Part shown: one piece after another, positions 56,083 to 63,222 of the stretch
How positions within the stretch are numbered: the stretch's first letter is position 1
Layout of the letters: the number at the start of each line of letters is the position of its first letter
Assembly (NCBI GenBank): GCA_963717945.1
Contig: CAVQXT010000003.1
Span: 1,426,001 to 1,490,000, forward strand
DNA: 64,000 bases
Direction of reading: 5' to 3'
DNA from: FEN-299 sp963717945
GTDB lineage: Bacteria > Acidobacteriota > Vicinamibacteria > Vicinamibacterales > Fen-181
The notes under the pieces: model-generated
What the model was told of the DNA's origin: nothing
The model's database searches: none
The model's input: only the letters and a program-made list of their open reading frames with translations
Translations under genes and position numbers: made by a program

Positions 56083-57018
56083 ATGCCCACCATTTACCCT
56101 CTCGGCATGAACCTCCAAACCATCGCCGACGCACTCGAATTCGGCCCGGCCATCGGTGTCGCCAACCTGACGATGTACCCGCTGCTGCATGGGGACGAGA
56201 CCGTGCCCGGCTACGCCACGCTCGACGAGGCGCTGGCGGCCGGCTTCGTGACCGTGACCGAGGTGTCCGAGGCCGGCCACGTGCCGGAGCTCACCATCGT
56301 CAACAACGGGCCAGTGCCGGTCTTCGTCCTGGACGGCGAGGAACTGGTCGGCGCCAAGCAGAATCGCATCGTCAATCTCTCTATCCTCGTGCCTCCGCAC
56401 ACGAAGCTGCCGCTGCCCGTCTCGTGCGTCGAGGCCGGCCGTTGGGCGCATCGCTCCAGGGCCTTCGCGGCGGCGGGGCGGGCGCACTACGCGTCCGGGC
56501 GGGCGATGAACCTGCAGAACGTGAGTTGCTCGCTGCGGGCACACGGCCGGCGCCATGGCAACCAGGGCGACATCTGGGCGGACATCGACGCCAAGTCGGA
56601 GCGGATGGCCGCGCCCTCTCCCACACAGGCCGCCGCGGCGATGTACGAGCGGTCCCGGTCCGAACTCGACGCGTTCCAGGCAAAGCTCGAGGCTCTGCCG
56701 CGCCAGGTCGGTGCGGTGTTCGCCATCAACGGAGCGATCGTCGGCCTGGAGCTGTTCGACAACCCGGCGACGTGGCGGAAGTCGATGCGGAAGATCGTGG
56801 AGAGCTACGGGCTCGACGCCCTGGACCGCCGTGACGAAGGTGGCAGTCGCGCCGCATCCGATCCGCAGCGCTTCATCGCGTCGGTGAGCGCGGCCGCCGT
56901 CGAGTCGTTCAAGGCCGTGGGCCTCGGGGAGGACCTGCGTCTTCGCTCGCCGCAAGTCGCCGGCGCCGCGCTGGCGGTTGACCAGCAGGTCGTGCACCTG
57001 CTGGTGTACGCGTGCTAA
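56083..57018 (+). CDS. ARPP-1 domain protein
   Basis: 311 aa. Matches the ARPP-1 (ARG and rhodanese-phosphatase-associated) domain: GPAIGVANLTMYPLLHGDE, TVTEVSEAGHVPELTIVNNG, PVFVLDGEELVGAKQNRIVN, SCVEAGRWAHRS and FAINGAIVGLELFDNPATW. The domain is found with ADP-ribosylglycohydrolases and phosphatases and is suspected to act in ADP-ribose or nucleotide metabolism; no activity is proven. ATG 56107 (MNLQTIADALEF) is an equally good start. It is divergent from the fic gene across the paired repeats and converges with a GIY-YIG gene, overlapping it by 4 bp. Confidence 0.85.
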   Translation: MPTIYPLGMNLQTIADALEFGPAIGVANLTMYPLLHGDETVPGYATLDEALAAGFVTVTEVSEAGHVPELTIVNNGPVPVFVLDGEELVGAKQNRIVNLSILVPPHTKLPLPVSCVEAGRWAHRSRAFAAAGRAHYASGRAMNLQNVSCSLRAHGRRHGNQGDIWADIDAKSERMAAPSPTQAAAAMYERSRSELDAFQAKLEALPRQVGAVFAINGAIVGLELFDNPATWRKSMRKIVESYGLDALDRRDEGGSRAASDPQRFIASVSAAAVESFKAVGLGEDLRLRSPQVAGAALAVDQQVVHLLVYAC

Positions 57019-57263
57019 AGGCGGTTGGCGGCGATGAGCGCTTCCTTCTCGGCTCGCGTCGATCGCTTCAACTGATATTCGCGGCTCTGGGCCGCGGAGC
57101 GACAGTCGAGTTGTTCGGAGTAGACCATGCGGACCGGGCTACGCCCGGCTGTGTACTTTGCGCCGCGGCCGGCGTTGTGCGCCAGTTCGCGCGCGGCGAG
57201 GTCGTTTGTCGAGCCGGTGTAGAGGGTGCCGTCCGCGCAGCGGAGGATGTAGACGAAGTACAC
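57015..57263 (-). CDS. GIY-YIG nuclease superfamily protein (YhbQ-like)
   Basis: 82 aa single-domain GIY-YIG protein: VYILRCADGTLYTGSTND carries the paired tyrosines, RELAHNAGRGAKYTAGRSP the conserved Arg/His region, and SREYQLKRSTRAEKEALI the Glu helix. Such stand-alone proteins are endonuclease-like with unknown substrates. I chose GTG 57263 because the fold starts there (MYFVYILRC); an ATG at 57320 adds 19 unconserved residues. The stop overlaps the convergent ARPP-1 stop. Confidence 0.88.
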   Translation of the reverse strand: MYFVYILRCADGTLYTGSTNDLAARELAHNAGRGAKYTAGRSPVRMVYSEQLDCRSAAQSREYQLKRSTRAEKEALIAANRL

Positions 57264-57448
57264 GGGGACGACGATGCCACCGTCGTCCCGCCGATGCAAG
57301 GACCTTCGAGTTGGAGTCAAGTCTGGGGGGAAGGGTGTCTTGCCCTTCGACTCGGCCCATCTGGGCCTCGCTCAGGGCATTCTCCATGAGGTGGCTTGCC
57401 ATGAGCGAGCCTGCCGGCTCACGAAGGCAAGTTGGCAGGCGAGTCGAA

Positions 57449-57800
57449 TGGAGGCGGCGGGAGTCGAACCCGCGTCCGAGAGTACGTCACCGCAGGAATC
57501 TACATGCGTGTCCTCTTCTGTTGAGTCACGGCCGGCCTGGGGAAGAGGCTAAAACCGCCAGCCGTTATTCCCGGTGTCGTCTCGCCGCCCAAGGCCCGGA
57601 ACGTCCTCGAGCGGCCAGCCTGCCTGTTTGACATCCAGCTCCCCGCGCGCAGGCAACTTGGAGGTGGACGTCGCTGTTATTTAAGCAGCGAGAGCGAGCT
57701 GCGTGTTCGCAGTTATGGTTGTTTCCACCGGATTTACGAGTCGATGGGGCTCGGCATGCCTCCCACGGCCCTATACCCCCGTCGAAGCCAAATCGCCCCC
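57449..57800 (-). ncRNA. ssrA: tmRNA (one-piece ssrA)
   Basis: Rescues stalled ribosomes and tags their products. The 5' end GGGGGCGATTTGGCTTCGAC is the tmRNA signature; the 3' end has a T arm (CGGGTTCGACTCCCG). Acceptor strand CGCCTCC pairs with GGGGGCG, followed by discriminator A at 57449; the terminal CCA is not encoded. The tag frame (57681-57710) reads ANTQLALAA and a stop, with GCG as resume codon after ATAACT and the stop followed by further stops. Length is about 352 nt before CCA. SmpB is not in the window. Confidence 0.96.
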
Positions 57801-57825
57801 ACAGGAGAACCGGCCGACTGGATCC

Positions 57826-57854
57826 ATTATGAGCGCCGGGGGTCGCGATGTCGA
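57826..57854 (-). promoter_or_regulatory. Promoter of ssrA
   Basis: On the minus strand TCGACA (57849-57854) and CATAAT (57826-57831) are spaced 17 bp and match five of six consensus bases each. Transcription would start about 18 bases before the mature 5' end, leaving a short leader for RNase P to remove. Confidence 0.7.
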
Positions 57855-57894
57855 ATCGCGGCGAGGCAGGAGCCTCACCCCACCATGTCGCACG

Positions 57895-57924
57895 GTCGGC
57901 AACCCTGAAGGGTCGCCCTACAGA
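57895..57924. repeat. Palindromic repeat, left copy flanking osmC
   Basis: GTCGGCAACCCTGAAGGGTC followed by GCCCTACAG. It contains the short palindrome ACCCTGAAGGGT and is repeated in direct orientation at 58391-58420 on the other side of the osmC-like gene. Confidence 0.75.
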
Positions 57925-57932
57925 AGACCCCG

Positions 57933-58328
57933 TTACGCCACCACGGTCCTGACGTCGAACGCCGGCGGGTGCTCGAGGTGCTTCTTCACCGCGCACTGGC
58001 TGGCCGCGCGCACCAGCGCCTCGTGGTACTTCTCCGGGAAGCCCGGCGGCACCTGGATGTCGATCCCGATCTTCGCCACCAGGCCGGTCGCGCGGTCCAC
58101 CTCGAGCCGCTGCACGAGCTTGATCCCCTCGGTCGAAAGGCCGCGCTGGTTGCAGAACCCGAGCACGTAAATCCCCGCGCACGTCGCGATCGACGCCAGG
58201 AACACCGCGAACGGCGCCGGCGCCGAGTCCTCGCCGCCGCTCCGGACCGGCTGGTCGGTACGAATCGTGTGCGGGCCGAATTGCGCGTCAACCCGGGCCC
58301 CGCCCGGAAAGGTAACAGTCATGTCCAC
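57933..58328 (-). CDS. OsmC family peroxiredoxin-like protein
   Basis: 131 aa OsmC-fold protein. Conserved pieces are TVTFPGGARVDAQFGPHTIR, FLASIATCAGIYVLGFCNQR with the two redox cysteines (C50 and C58 region), and ALVRAASQCAVKKHLEHPP with the late cysteine. OsmC/Ohr proteins reduce organic hydroperoxides, but the YhfA/OsmC-like branch, which this resembles, is less defined. GTG 58328 has AAGGAG six bases upstream; ATG 58322 would be too far. The gene is bracketed by two direct copies of a 29-bp palindromic repeat. Confidence 0.88.
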   Translation of the reverse strand: MDMTVTFPGGARVDAQFGPHTIRTDQPVRSGGEDSAPAPFAVFLASIATCAGIYVLGFCNQRGLSTEGIKLVQRLEVDRATGLVAKIGIDIQVPPGFPEKYHEALVRAASQCAVKKHLEHPPAFDVRTVVA

Positions 58329-58390
58329 GTCGAACTCCTTGGATGATTGCGTTGCTACACCATAGAGTCCGAAAATCAGGAAAAGGTTTC

Positions 58391-58420
58391 GTCGGCAACC
58401 CTAAAGGGTCGCCCTACAGG
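58391..58420. repeat. Palindromic repeat, right copy flanking osmC
   Basis: GTCGGCAACCCTAAAGGGTC followed by GCCCTACAG, one base different from the copy at 57895. A weaker relative (TGAAGGGCACGCCCTACA) lies at about 58470-58487. Confidence 0.75.
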
Positions 58421-58527
58421 AGCCGGCGCCATGGCGCCGGTCGGCCCCGGACGGCGATTCGGAGGGTCTGAAGGGCACGCCCTACACACAGGGGGCAGCC
58501 CGGCCGATAAGAAATGATGAGCCCGGA

Positions 58528-59880
58528 GTGTCGACCCCTATTTGGATGAGCACCATTATGTCGATCGACGATCGCATCAGGCAGTTATCCGGAACAATTC
58601 TCGAGGAAGTGCGCAGCCCGATCGAGGCGGCGTTGCAGACGGTCCTCGCCGAGGTGATGAAACTCGCCGCCGAGGACCGCGACGAGGCCGTCCGGGTGGC
58701 GGTCGCCGCGGCTGAAGAACGGCACCAGGAACAGGCCGCGCGTCTCACCGCCGCTGAGGCGCAGCACCAGGAAGAGGCCGCGCGTCTCGCAGCCGCCGAA
58801 GAACAGCACCAGGAACAGGCCGCCCGTCTCACCGCCGCCGAGGCACAGCACCAGGAACAGGCCGCGCGTTTCGCCGCCGCCGAGGCAGAGCACCAGGAAC
58901 GGGCAGCGCGCCTCACCGCCGCCGAGGCACAGCACCAGGAGCAGGCAGCGCGCCTCGCCGCGGCCGAGGAACGGCACCAGGAGCTGACCACGCGCCTCAC
59001 GGCCGCCGATGAACGGCACCAGGAACAGGCCGCCCGTCTCGCCACGGTCGAAGCAGAGCACCAGGAGCAGGCGGCAAGTCTCGCAGCCGCCGAGGCGGCG
59101 CACGAGGAGCACGCAGCCCGCCTCTCGGCCGCGGTGGCGTTCGCCGAGCAGGAGCAGCACCGCGCCGAGGTCGAGCGGGCACTGGTCCAGCAGGCGCTCC
59201 AGCAGGTGCGCGCCGAGGCGCTCGAGGCCCGCGAGGCCGCCGCCGCGACGGAACGCACCTTGAACGCCGTCCACGCCGCCGACCGCGAGCACGAACTGGC
59301 CTGCACCGACCGGATGCTGACCGCCTTCAGGCAGCTCGACGCCGCGGCGTCGCTGACCGAGGTCCTCAACGCCCTGGCCGACCACGCCGCGGCCGAGACC
59401 GGCCGCGCCGCCGTCCTCGTCGTCGCCGGCTCGCGCCTTCGTGGATGGGTCCTTCGCGGCCTGGGGTTCACCGACCCGGCCGCCATCGACGTGCCGATCG
59501 AACCCTACACGGTGTTCGGCCTCGCTCTCGCGCAAGGAAATGCGGTGTCCACCGCCGAGGCCCCCATCGGCGCCGACGGCGACCCGCTGTCCACTCTGCT
59601 CGCCGCGCCGCCCGGCTCAGCCGGCCTGGCGATCCCCATTTCGGTCGGCGGCAGGGCCGTCGCGATCCTGTATGCTGATGATGCCAACGGCGCGGACCCG
59701 ATGGTGCCCAGCACCTGGCCCGAGCTGGTCGAGATCCTGGCGCGCCACGCGGGCCGGTGCCTCGAGGTGCTGACGATGTCGCGAGGGAAGGCGTCCGGCG
59801 GCGGGCGCGCGGCCGCCGCGCGCCGGGATGCCGGACCCTCCGCCGCTCGGGGCGTTGCCGCTCTCCGACGGGCCGATTGA
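58528..59880 (+). CDS. Repetitive coiled-coil protein with GAF domain
   Basis: 450 aa. After an N-terminal helix (IRQLSGTILEEVRSPIEAAL), residues about 60-200 consist of roughly ten 14-residue units of type AARLTAAEAQHQEQ, giving two heptads each and a long straight coiled coil; the DNA repeats with a 42-bp period (about 58707-59110). Residues about 275-420 look like a GAF sensory domain (TEVLNALADHAAAETGRAAV, GLAIPISVGGRAVAILYADD). The coil would dimerise and transmit a signal. No output domain is visible. ATGs at 58546 and 58558 (MSIDDRIRQL) are alternative starts; none has a ribosome-binding site. Confidence 0.85.
   Translation: MSTPIWMSTIMSIDDRIRQLSGTILEEVRSPIEAALQTVLAEVMKLAAEDRDEAVRVAVAAAEERHQEQAARLTAAEAQHQEEAARLAAAEEQHQEQAARLTAAEAQHQEQAARFAAAEAEHQERAARLTAAEAQHQEQAARLAAAEERHQELTTRLTAADERHQEQAARLATVEAEHQEQAASLAAAEAAHEEHAARLSAAVAFAEQEQHRAEVERALVQQALQQVRAEALEAREAAAATERTLNAVHAADREHELACTDRMLTAFRQLDAAASLTEVLNALADHAAAETGRAAVLVVAGSRLRGWVLRGLGFTDPAAIDVPIEPYTVFGLALAQGNAVSTAEAPIGADGDPLSTLLAAPPGSAGLAIPISVGGRAVAILYADDANGADPMVPSTWPELVEILARHAGRCLEVLTMSRGKASGGGRAAAARRDAGPSAARGVAALRRAD
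58707..59110 (+). repeat. 42-bp tandem repeat inside the GAF protein gene
   Basis: About ten degenerate in-frame copies of a 42-bp unit, each encoding 14 residues with the cores GCCGAGG and CACCAGGA (for AAEA and HQE). The copies differ mostly at third positions and at a few codons, so they are old enough to have diverged but similar enough to recombine. Confidence 0.85.
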
Positions 59881-59941
59881 CGACGAATAGAGGCGACCGC
59901 CGGCCAGGGCGGCCCGGACCGCCTCGACTGACGCGAGGGTG

Positions 59942-62200
59942 ATGGTGAACGGACGTCGTGTGCGCCGAGCGATCGGCGCGTGGCTGATACTCGGGATCGC
60001 GGCGGCGGCCGGGACTGTCATCGACGCGCGGCGCGCCGGCCAGGGCGGCGCAACGGCCCGGCCATTCCCTGACGCGCTCGCGGCTCCAGCCCGCCCCGCC
60101 ATCCCGTCCGACCCCGCCCAGTTCTGGCTGGTTCCTTCCTCACCGGTCCAGCCGTCTCTCGCCAGGCCCGCCGCCGAGTTCGCGGCCGCGCTGCGCGATC
60201 TCGCCGCGTCGAAACCGGCGCGCGCGCTGCCCCGGTTCGAGTCATTCGCGCGCCCGGGTTCGCCGCTCGCGGCCTACGCCTCCTATTACCGTGGCGTCTG
60301 CCTGCTCGCCCTCGGGCGCTCGGTGGAGGCGCGCACGGCGTTCGCACGGCTGCAGGCCTCTCCCGATCTCTCCGGCTTCATCAGCGAGGCCTCGATCGGC
60401 CGCGAGGCGGAAGCCGCCGCCGCATCCGGCGACCACGCCGCCGCTGTCCGGCTCTACGACGAATTGCTGGCACGAAAGCCCGCCTCCCTGGACTCCGTGC
60501 TGCTCGCGCTCGGCAGGGAACTCGCGGCCTCGGGCAATCGGCCGCGCGCGGCCGAGGTATTCTCCCGTCTCTACTTCGAGTTTCCGCTCGGCGACCAGGC
60601 GGCCGACGCGGGAACCGAGCTCGACAAACTCGAGGACGTGGCGCCCGCCATGGACGCCGCCGCCCGCGCCAGTCTCGATCTCGCCCGCGCCGAGCGGCTG
60701 TTCGCGGCGAAGCGGTATCCGGCCGCCAAACAGGCGTTCGGAGCGCTCGAGCCTTCCGTCGCCGGGGACGCCGCCGAACTGGTCGCGCTCCGCCTCGCCG
60801 AGTGCGATCACTTCCTGCGCCGCGACCGCCAGGCGCGCGACCGGCTCGCGCCGCTCGTCGAACACGCCACGCGCCAGGCCGAGGCCCGGTTCTTCCTGAT
60901 GTCGGCCGCGCGCGAGACCGGCGACCACGACGAATACGTGCGGCTGGCTCGAGAATTCATCGCCGCGTACCCCGACAGCACGTGGGCCGAGGAGGCGCTC
61001 AACAACCTCGCCACGCACTTCATCCTCGTGGACGAGGACGAGCAGGCCGACGCGGTGTTCCGCGAGCTGTACGCGAAGTTCCCGAAGGGGCCGCACGCCG
61101 AGCGCGCGGCCTGGCGGGCGGGATGGTGGGCATACTCCCACGACCACCCCCAGGAGACGATGGCGTTCTACGAGGGAGCGGCCGCCGCGTTCCCGCGATC
61201 GGATTACCGGCCCGCATACCTCTACTGGGCCGCCCGCTCGCGCGAGCGGCTCGGCGACACGCAGGGCGCGGTCGCCGTCTATCGCCTCCTGATGGGGGAC
61301 TACCTGAACTCGTATTACGGCCGCCTGGCCTCGAGGCGGCCGGCCGTCTCCGGCGCCGCCGCCGCGACCGTGGTGGCCCGGTCAGCTCCCGCGACCGCCG
61401 CCACTCTGCCGCCGACCGCCGGCGCGATCCGCCTGCTCGTGTCGCTCGGCCTCTACGAGCCGGCGCGGGACGAGCTGCTCTACGCGCAGCGGACCTGGGG
61501 CGACTCGCCGGCGATCGGCGCGACGCTCGGGTTCGTCTACAACAAGCTCGGCGACCACCTGCGGGGGATCGTCGCCATGAAACGCGCCTACCCGCAGTAC
61601 ATCGGCCCGGGCGGGGCCCGGATGCCGGTCGAGGCGCTGAAGGTGATCTTCCCGCTCGACTACTGGCCGCTCATCGCGAAGTCCGCGGCCGCCTACGGCC
61701 TCGACCCTTACCTGATCGCCGCGCTCGTCAACCAGGAGTCGGCCTTCGACGAGCGCATCAAGTCGTCGGCGGGCGCCATCGGCCTGATGCAGGTGATGCC
61801 GGCCACCGGCCGGCAGTACGCGCGCAAGCTCCGCATCCGGCGCTACTCGACCGCCTCGCTCACCCGGCCCGAGGTCAACGTCCGCATCGGCGTCGCCTAC
61901 TTCGCCGACGTCGTCAGCCGCGCCGGCGGCGTCCACTTCGCGCTCGCCAGCTACAACGCGGGCGAGCAGCGCGTGCGCGAGTGGAAGGCGGAACGCGGAA
62001 CGCTCGAGCTCGACGAGTTCATCGACGGCATCCCGTTCCCGGAAACGCAGGGCTACGTGAAGCGGATCATCGGGACGACGGAGGATTACCGGAGGCTGTA
62101 CGGCAAACCGGGCGCGGCGAGGGCAGGGACAGGGACAGGGACAGTAGTAGTGGCTAGTTGTCAGTGGCCAGTGGCCAGTGTGTCACGCGTGATCGACTGA
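59942..62200 (+). CDS. Lytic transglycosylase (Slt70-like) with TPR-rich N-terminus
   Basis: Cleaves peptidoglycan in the periplasm. 752 aa: signal-anchor (AIGAWLILGIAAAAGTVI), a long alpha-helical TPR/superhelix region (ARALPRFESFARPGSPLAAY, ALNNLATHFILVDEDEQADA), then an SLT domain with catalytic Glu in ALVNQESAFDERIKSSAGAI (about residue 599), GLMQVMPATGR and FALASYNAGEQRVREWK. The true protein should end near RLYGKPG. The last ~25 residues (VVVASCQWPVASVSRVID) are encoded by the GGGACA repeat and the palindromic heptamer element, so the stop lies in repeat DNA. The ATG is preceded by GAGG. Confidence 0.93.
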   Translation: MVNGRRVRRAIGAWLILGIAAAAGTVIDARRAGQGGATARPFPDALAAPARPAIPSDPAQFWLVPSSPVQPSLARPAAEFAAALRDLAASKPARALPRFESFARPGSPLAAYASYYRGVCLLALGRSVEARTAFARLQASPDLSGFISEASIGREAEAAAASGDHAAAVRLYDELLARKPASLDSVLLALGRELAASGNRPRAAEVFSRLYFEFPLGDQAADAGTELDKLEDVAPAMDAAARASLDLARAERLFAAKRYPAAKQAFGALEPSVAGDAAELVALRLAECDHFLRRDRQARDRLAPLVEHATRQAEARFFLMSAARETGDHDEYVRLAREFIAAYPDSTWAEEALNNLATHFILVDEDEQADAVFRELYAKFPKGPHAERAAWRAGWWAYSHDHPQETMAFYEGAAAAFPRSDYRPAYLYWAARSRERLGDTQGAVAVYRLLMGDYLNSYYGRLASRRPAVSGAAAATVVARSAPATAATLPPTAGAIRLLVSLGLYEPARDELLYAQRTWGDSPAIGATLGFVYNKLGDHLRGIVAMKRAYPQYIGPGGARMPVEALKVIFPLDYWPLIAKSAAAYGLDPYLIAALVNQESAFDERIKSSAGAIGLMQVMPATGRQYARKLRIRRYSTASLTRPEVNVRIGVAYFADVVSRAGGVHFALASYNAGEQRVREWKAERGTLELDEFIDGIPFPETQGYVKRIIGTTEDYRRLYGKPGAARAGTGTGTVVVASCQWPVASVSRVID

Positions 62201-62228
62201 CCACTGATCACTAGCCACTGGCCACTAC
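62147..62228. repeat. Palindromic heptamer element (5+1+5 units), core TCACGCGTGA
   Basis: Eighty-two bp, same plan and length as the element at 5093: GTA, five GTGGCCA-type 7-bp units, central ACGCGTG, five inverse units, AC. It lies between convergent genes, and its left half encodes the tail and stop of the transglycosylase. A six-bp array (GGGACA) precedes it at about 62121-62146. Confidence 0.85.
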
Positions 62229-62238
62229 AGGAATAGCG

Positions 62239-63066
62239 TCAGAACCGTACCAACCCGATCACGTACGGCCCGCGCCGCGTCAGGTCGTCGTGGCTCATCT
62301 CCCACTGGTAGTACACGTTCATCGAGCGGTAGCCGCTTCGGATGCCAAGGTTGTTGCTGAAGTTGAACGTGGCGTAGAAATCGAAATCGTAGGCGTGGCC
62401 GTCGTACCCGGTCAGCTCCCTCACGCGGGCGGGCAGCTTCATGCCGATGAGCTCCGCCGTCAAAGACAGGTCCGACAACGGGTAGATCCGCACGATCCCG
62501 CCGGCCATCGGGAGCGGCGTCCTGACCCTCGAGCCGCCGGTCGCCGTCGGGCTCGACATCGAGACGGTCACGCTGTCGTACCGGACCTCGGTGACGAAGC
62601 CGACGAAGAAGCTCGGGCGGGAGATGAAGTCGTATTCGTACCCGAACCGGTAGGCCTTCCAGTCAACCGACGTCGCCACCGTGTCACCGCTCGCGAACGT
62701 CTGGCCGTCGAAGTCGATCGTCCGCGCGAGTGTCGCGCTGGCCGAGTAGGAAGTCGGCTCGTAGGTGAAGCGGAACTTGTGCTTTCTCGCGGGCTTGAAG
62801 ACGAGGCTGAACTCCTTCAGCAGCCGGCCCTGCAGGCCGAGGTCCCCCTGCGCGGCGACGTCGGACCCGGCCACCCCGCCGCTCGCGCCCGACACGGTGT
62901 AGACCGGGCCCGGCGACCAGGTGCCGAAGCCGAACTCGACGTGCCACGACTCGCCGATGGCGGCGCCCGCCCGACGGTACCGCTGGTACTGCGCGCCGGC
63001 CGGCGCGGCCACGAGCAGGGCCAGCACGGTCAGTCCGAGGACGAGGGAGCGAACGGTCAAACGCAT
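62239..63066 (-). CDS. Outer-membrane beta-barrel protein, function unknown
   Basis: 275 aa. Signal peptide (SLVLGLTVLALLVAAPAGAQ), then alternating amphipathic strands (WHVEFGFGTWSPGPVYTVSG, HKFRFTYEPTSYSASATLAR, FGYEYDFISRPSFFVGFV, FDFYATFNFSNNLGIRSGYR) and a final aromatic strand GPYVIGLVRF, the outer-membrane insertion pattern. GGGAGGGG precedes the ATG. Possibly a small porin or lipid A-modifying-type barrel; no catalytic motif was seen. Confidence 0.8.
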   Translation of the reverse strand: MRLTVRSLVLGLTVLALLVAAPAGAQYQRYRRAGAAIGESWHVEFGFGTWSPGPVYTVSGASGGVAGSDVAAQGDLGLQGRLLKEFSLVFKPARKHKFRFTYEPTSYSASATLARTIDFDGQTFASGDTVATSVDWKAYRFGYEYDFISRPSFFVGFVTEVRYDSVTVSMSSPTATGGSRVRTPLPMAGGIVRIYPLSDLSLTAELIGMKLPARVRELTGYDGHAYDFDFYATFNFSNNLGIRSGYRSMNVYYQWEMSHDDLTRRGPYVIGLVRF

Positions 63067-63130
63067 CGGCAGCCCCTCCCGGGGAAGTTGGACAAGAGTC
63101 TGCTTAGTCTATGCTGAACCGGACTCGGGG

Positions 63131-63207
63131 TGGAAGCAGGCTTCAGGCTCCAGGCTTCAGGCCTCCGGCCGTGTCACGCGTGTCACGGTGTGCTGGCCGA
63201 AAGCCGA
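63131..63207. repeat. Heptamer array AGGCTTC with GTCACGCGTG core
   Basis: Four in-phase units (AGGCTTC, AGGCTCC, AGGCTTC, AGGCCTC) at 63138-63165 run into GTCACGCGTGTCAC, then TGGCCGA and AAGCCGA units on the other side. It is another version of the unit/core/unit plan with a different heptamer. It separates the outer-membrane protein gene and cstA. Confidence 0.7.
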
Positions 63208-63222
63208 ACGCCGGGTAGGAAA

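Noticed and set aside
57015..57320. GIY-YIG protein as a homing endonuclease in an intron
   Set aside because: It is a short stand-alone YhbQ-like domain and the neighbouring genes are not interrupted; the tmRNA is one-piece and intact.
58707..59110. Regular 42-bp repeats considered as a CRISPR array
   Set aside because: The repeats are contiguous, in frame and encode a coiled coil; there are no unique spacers and no cas genes.
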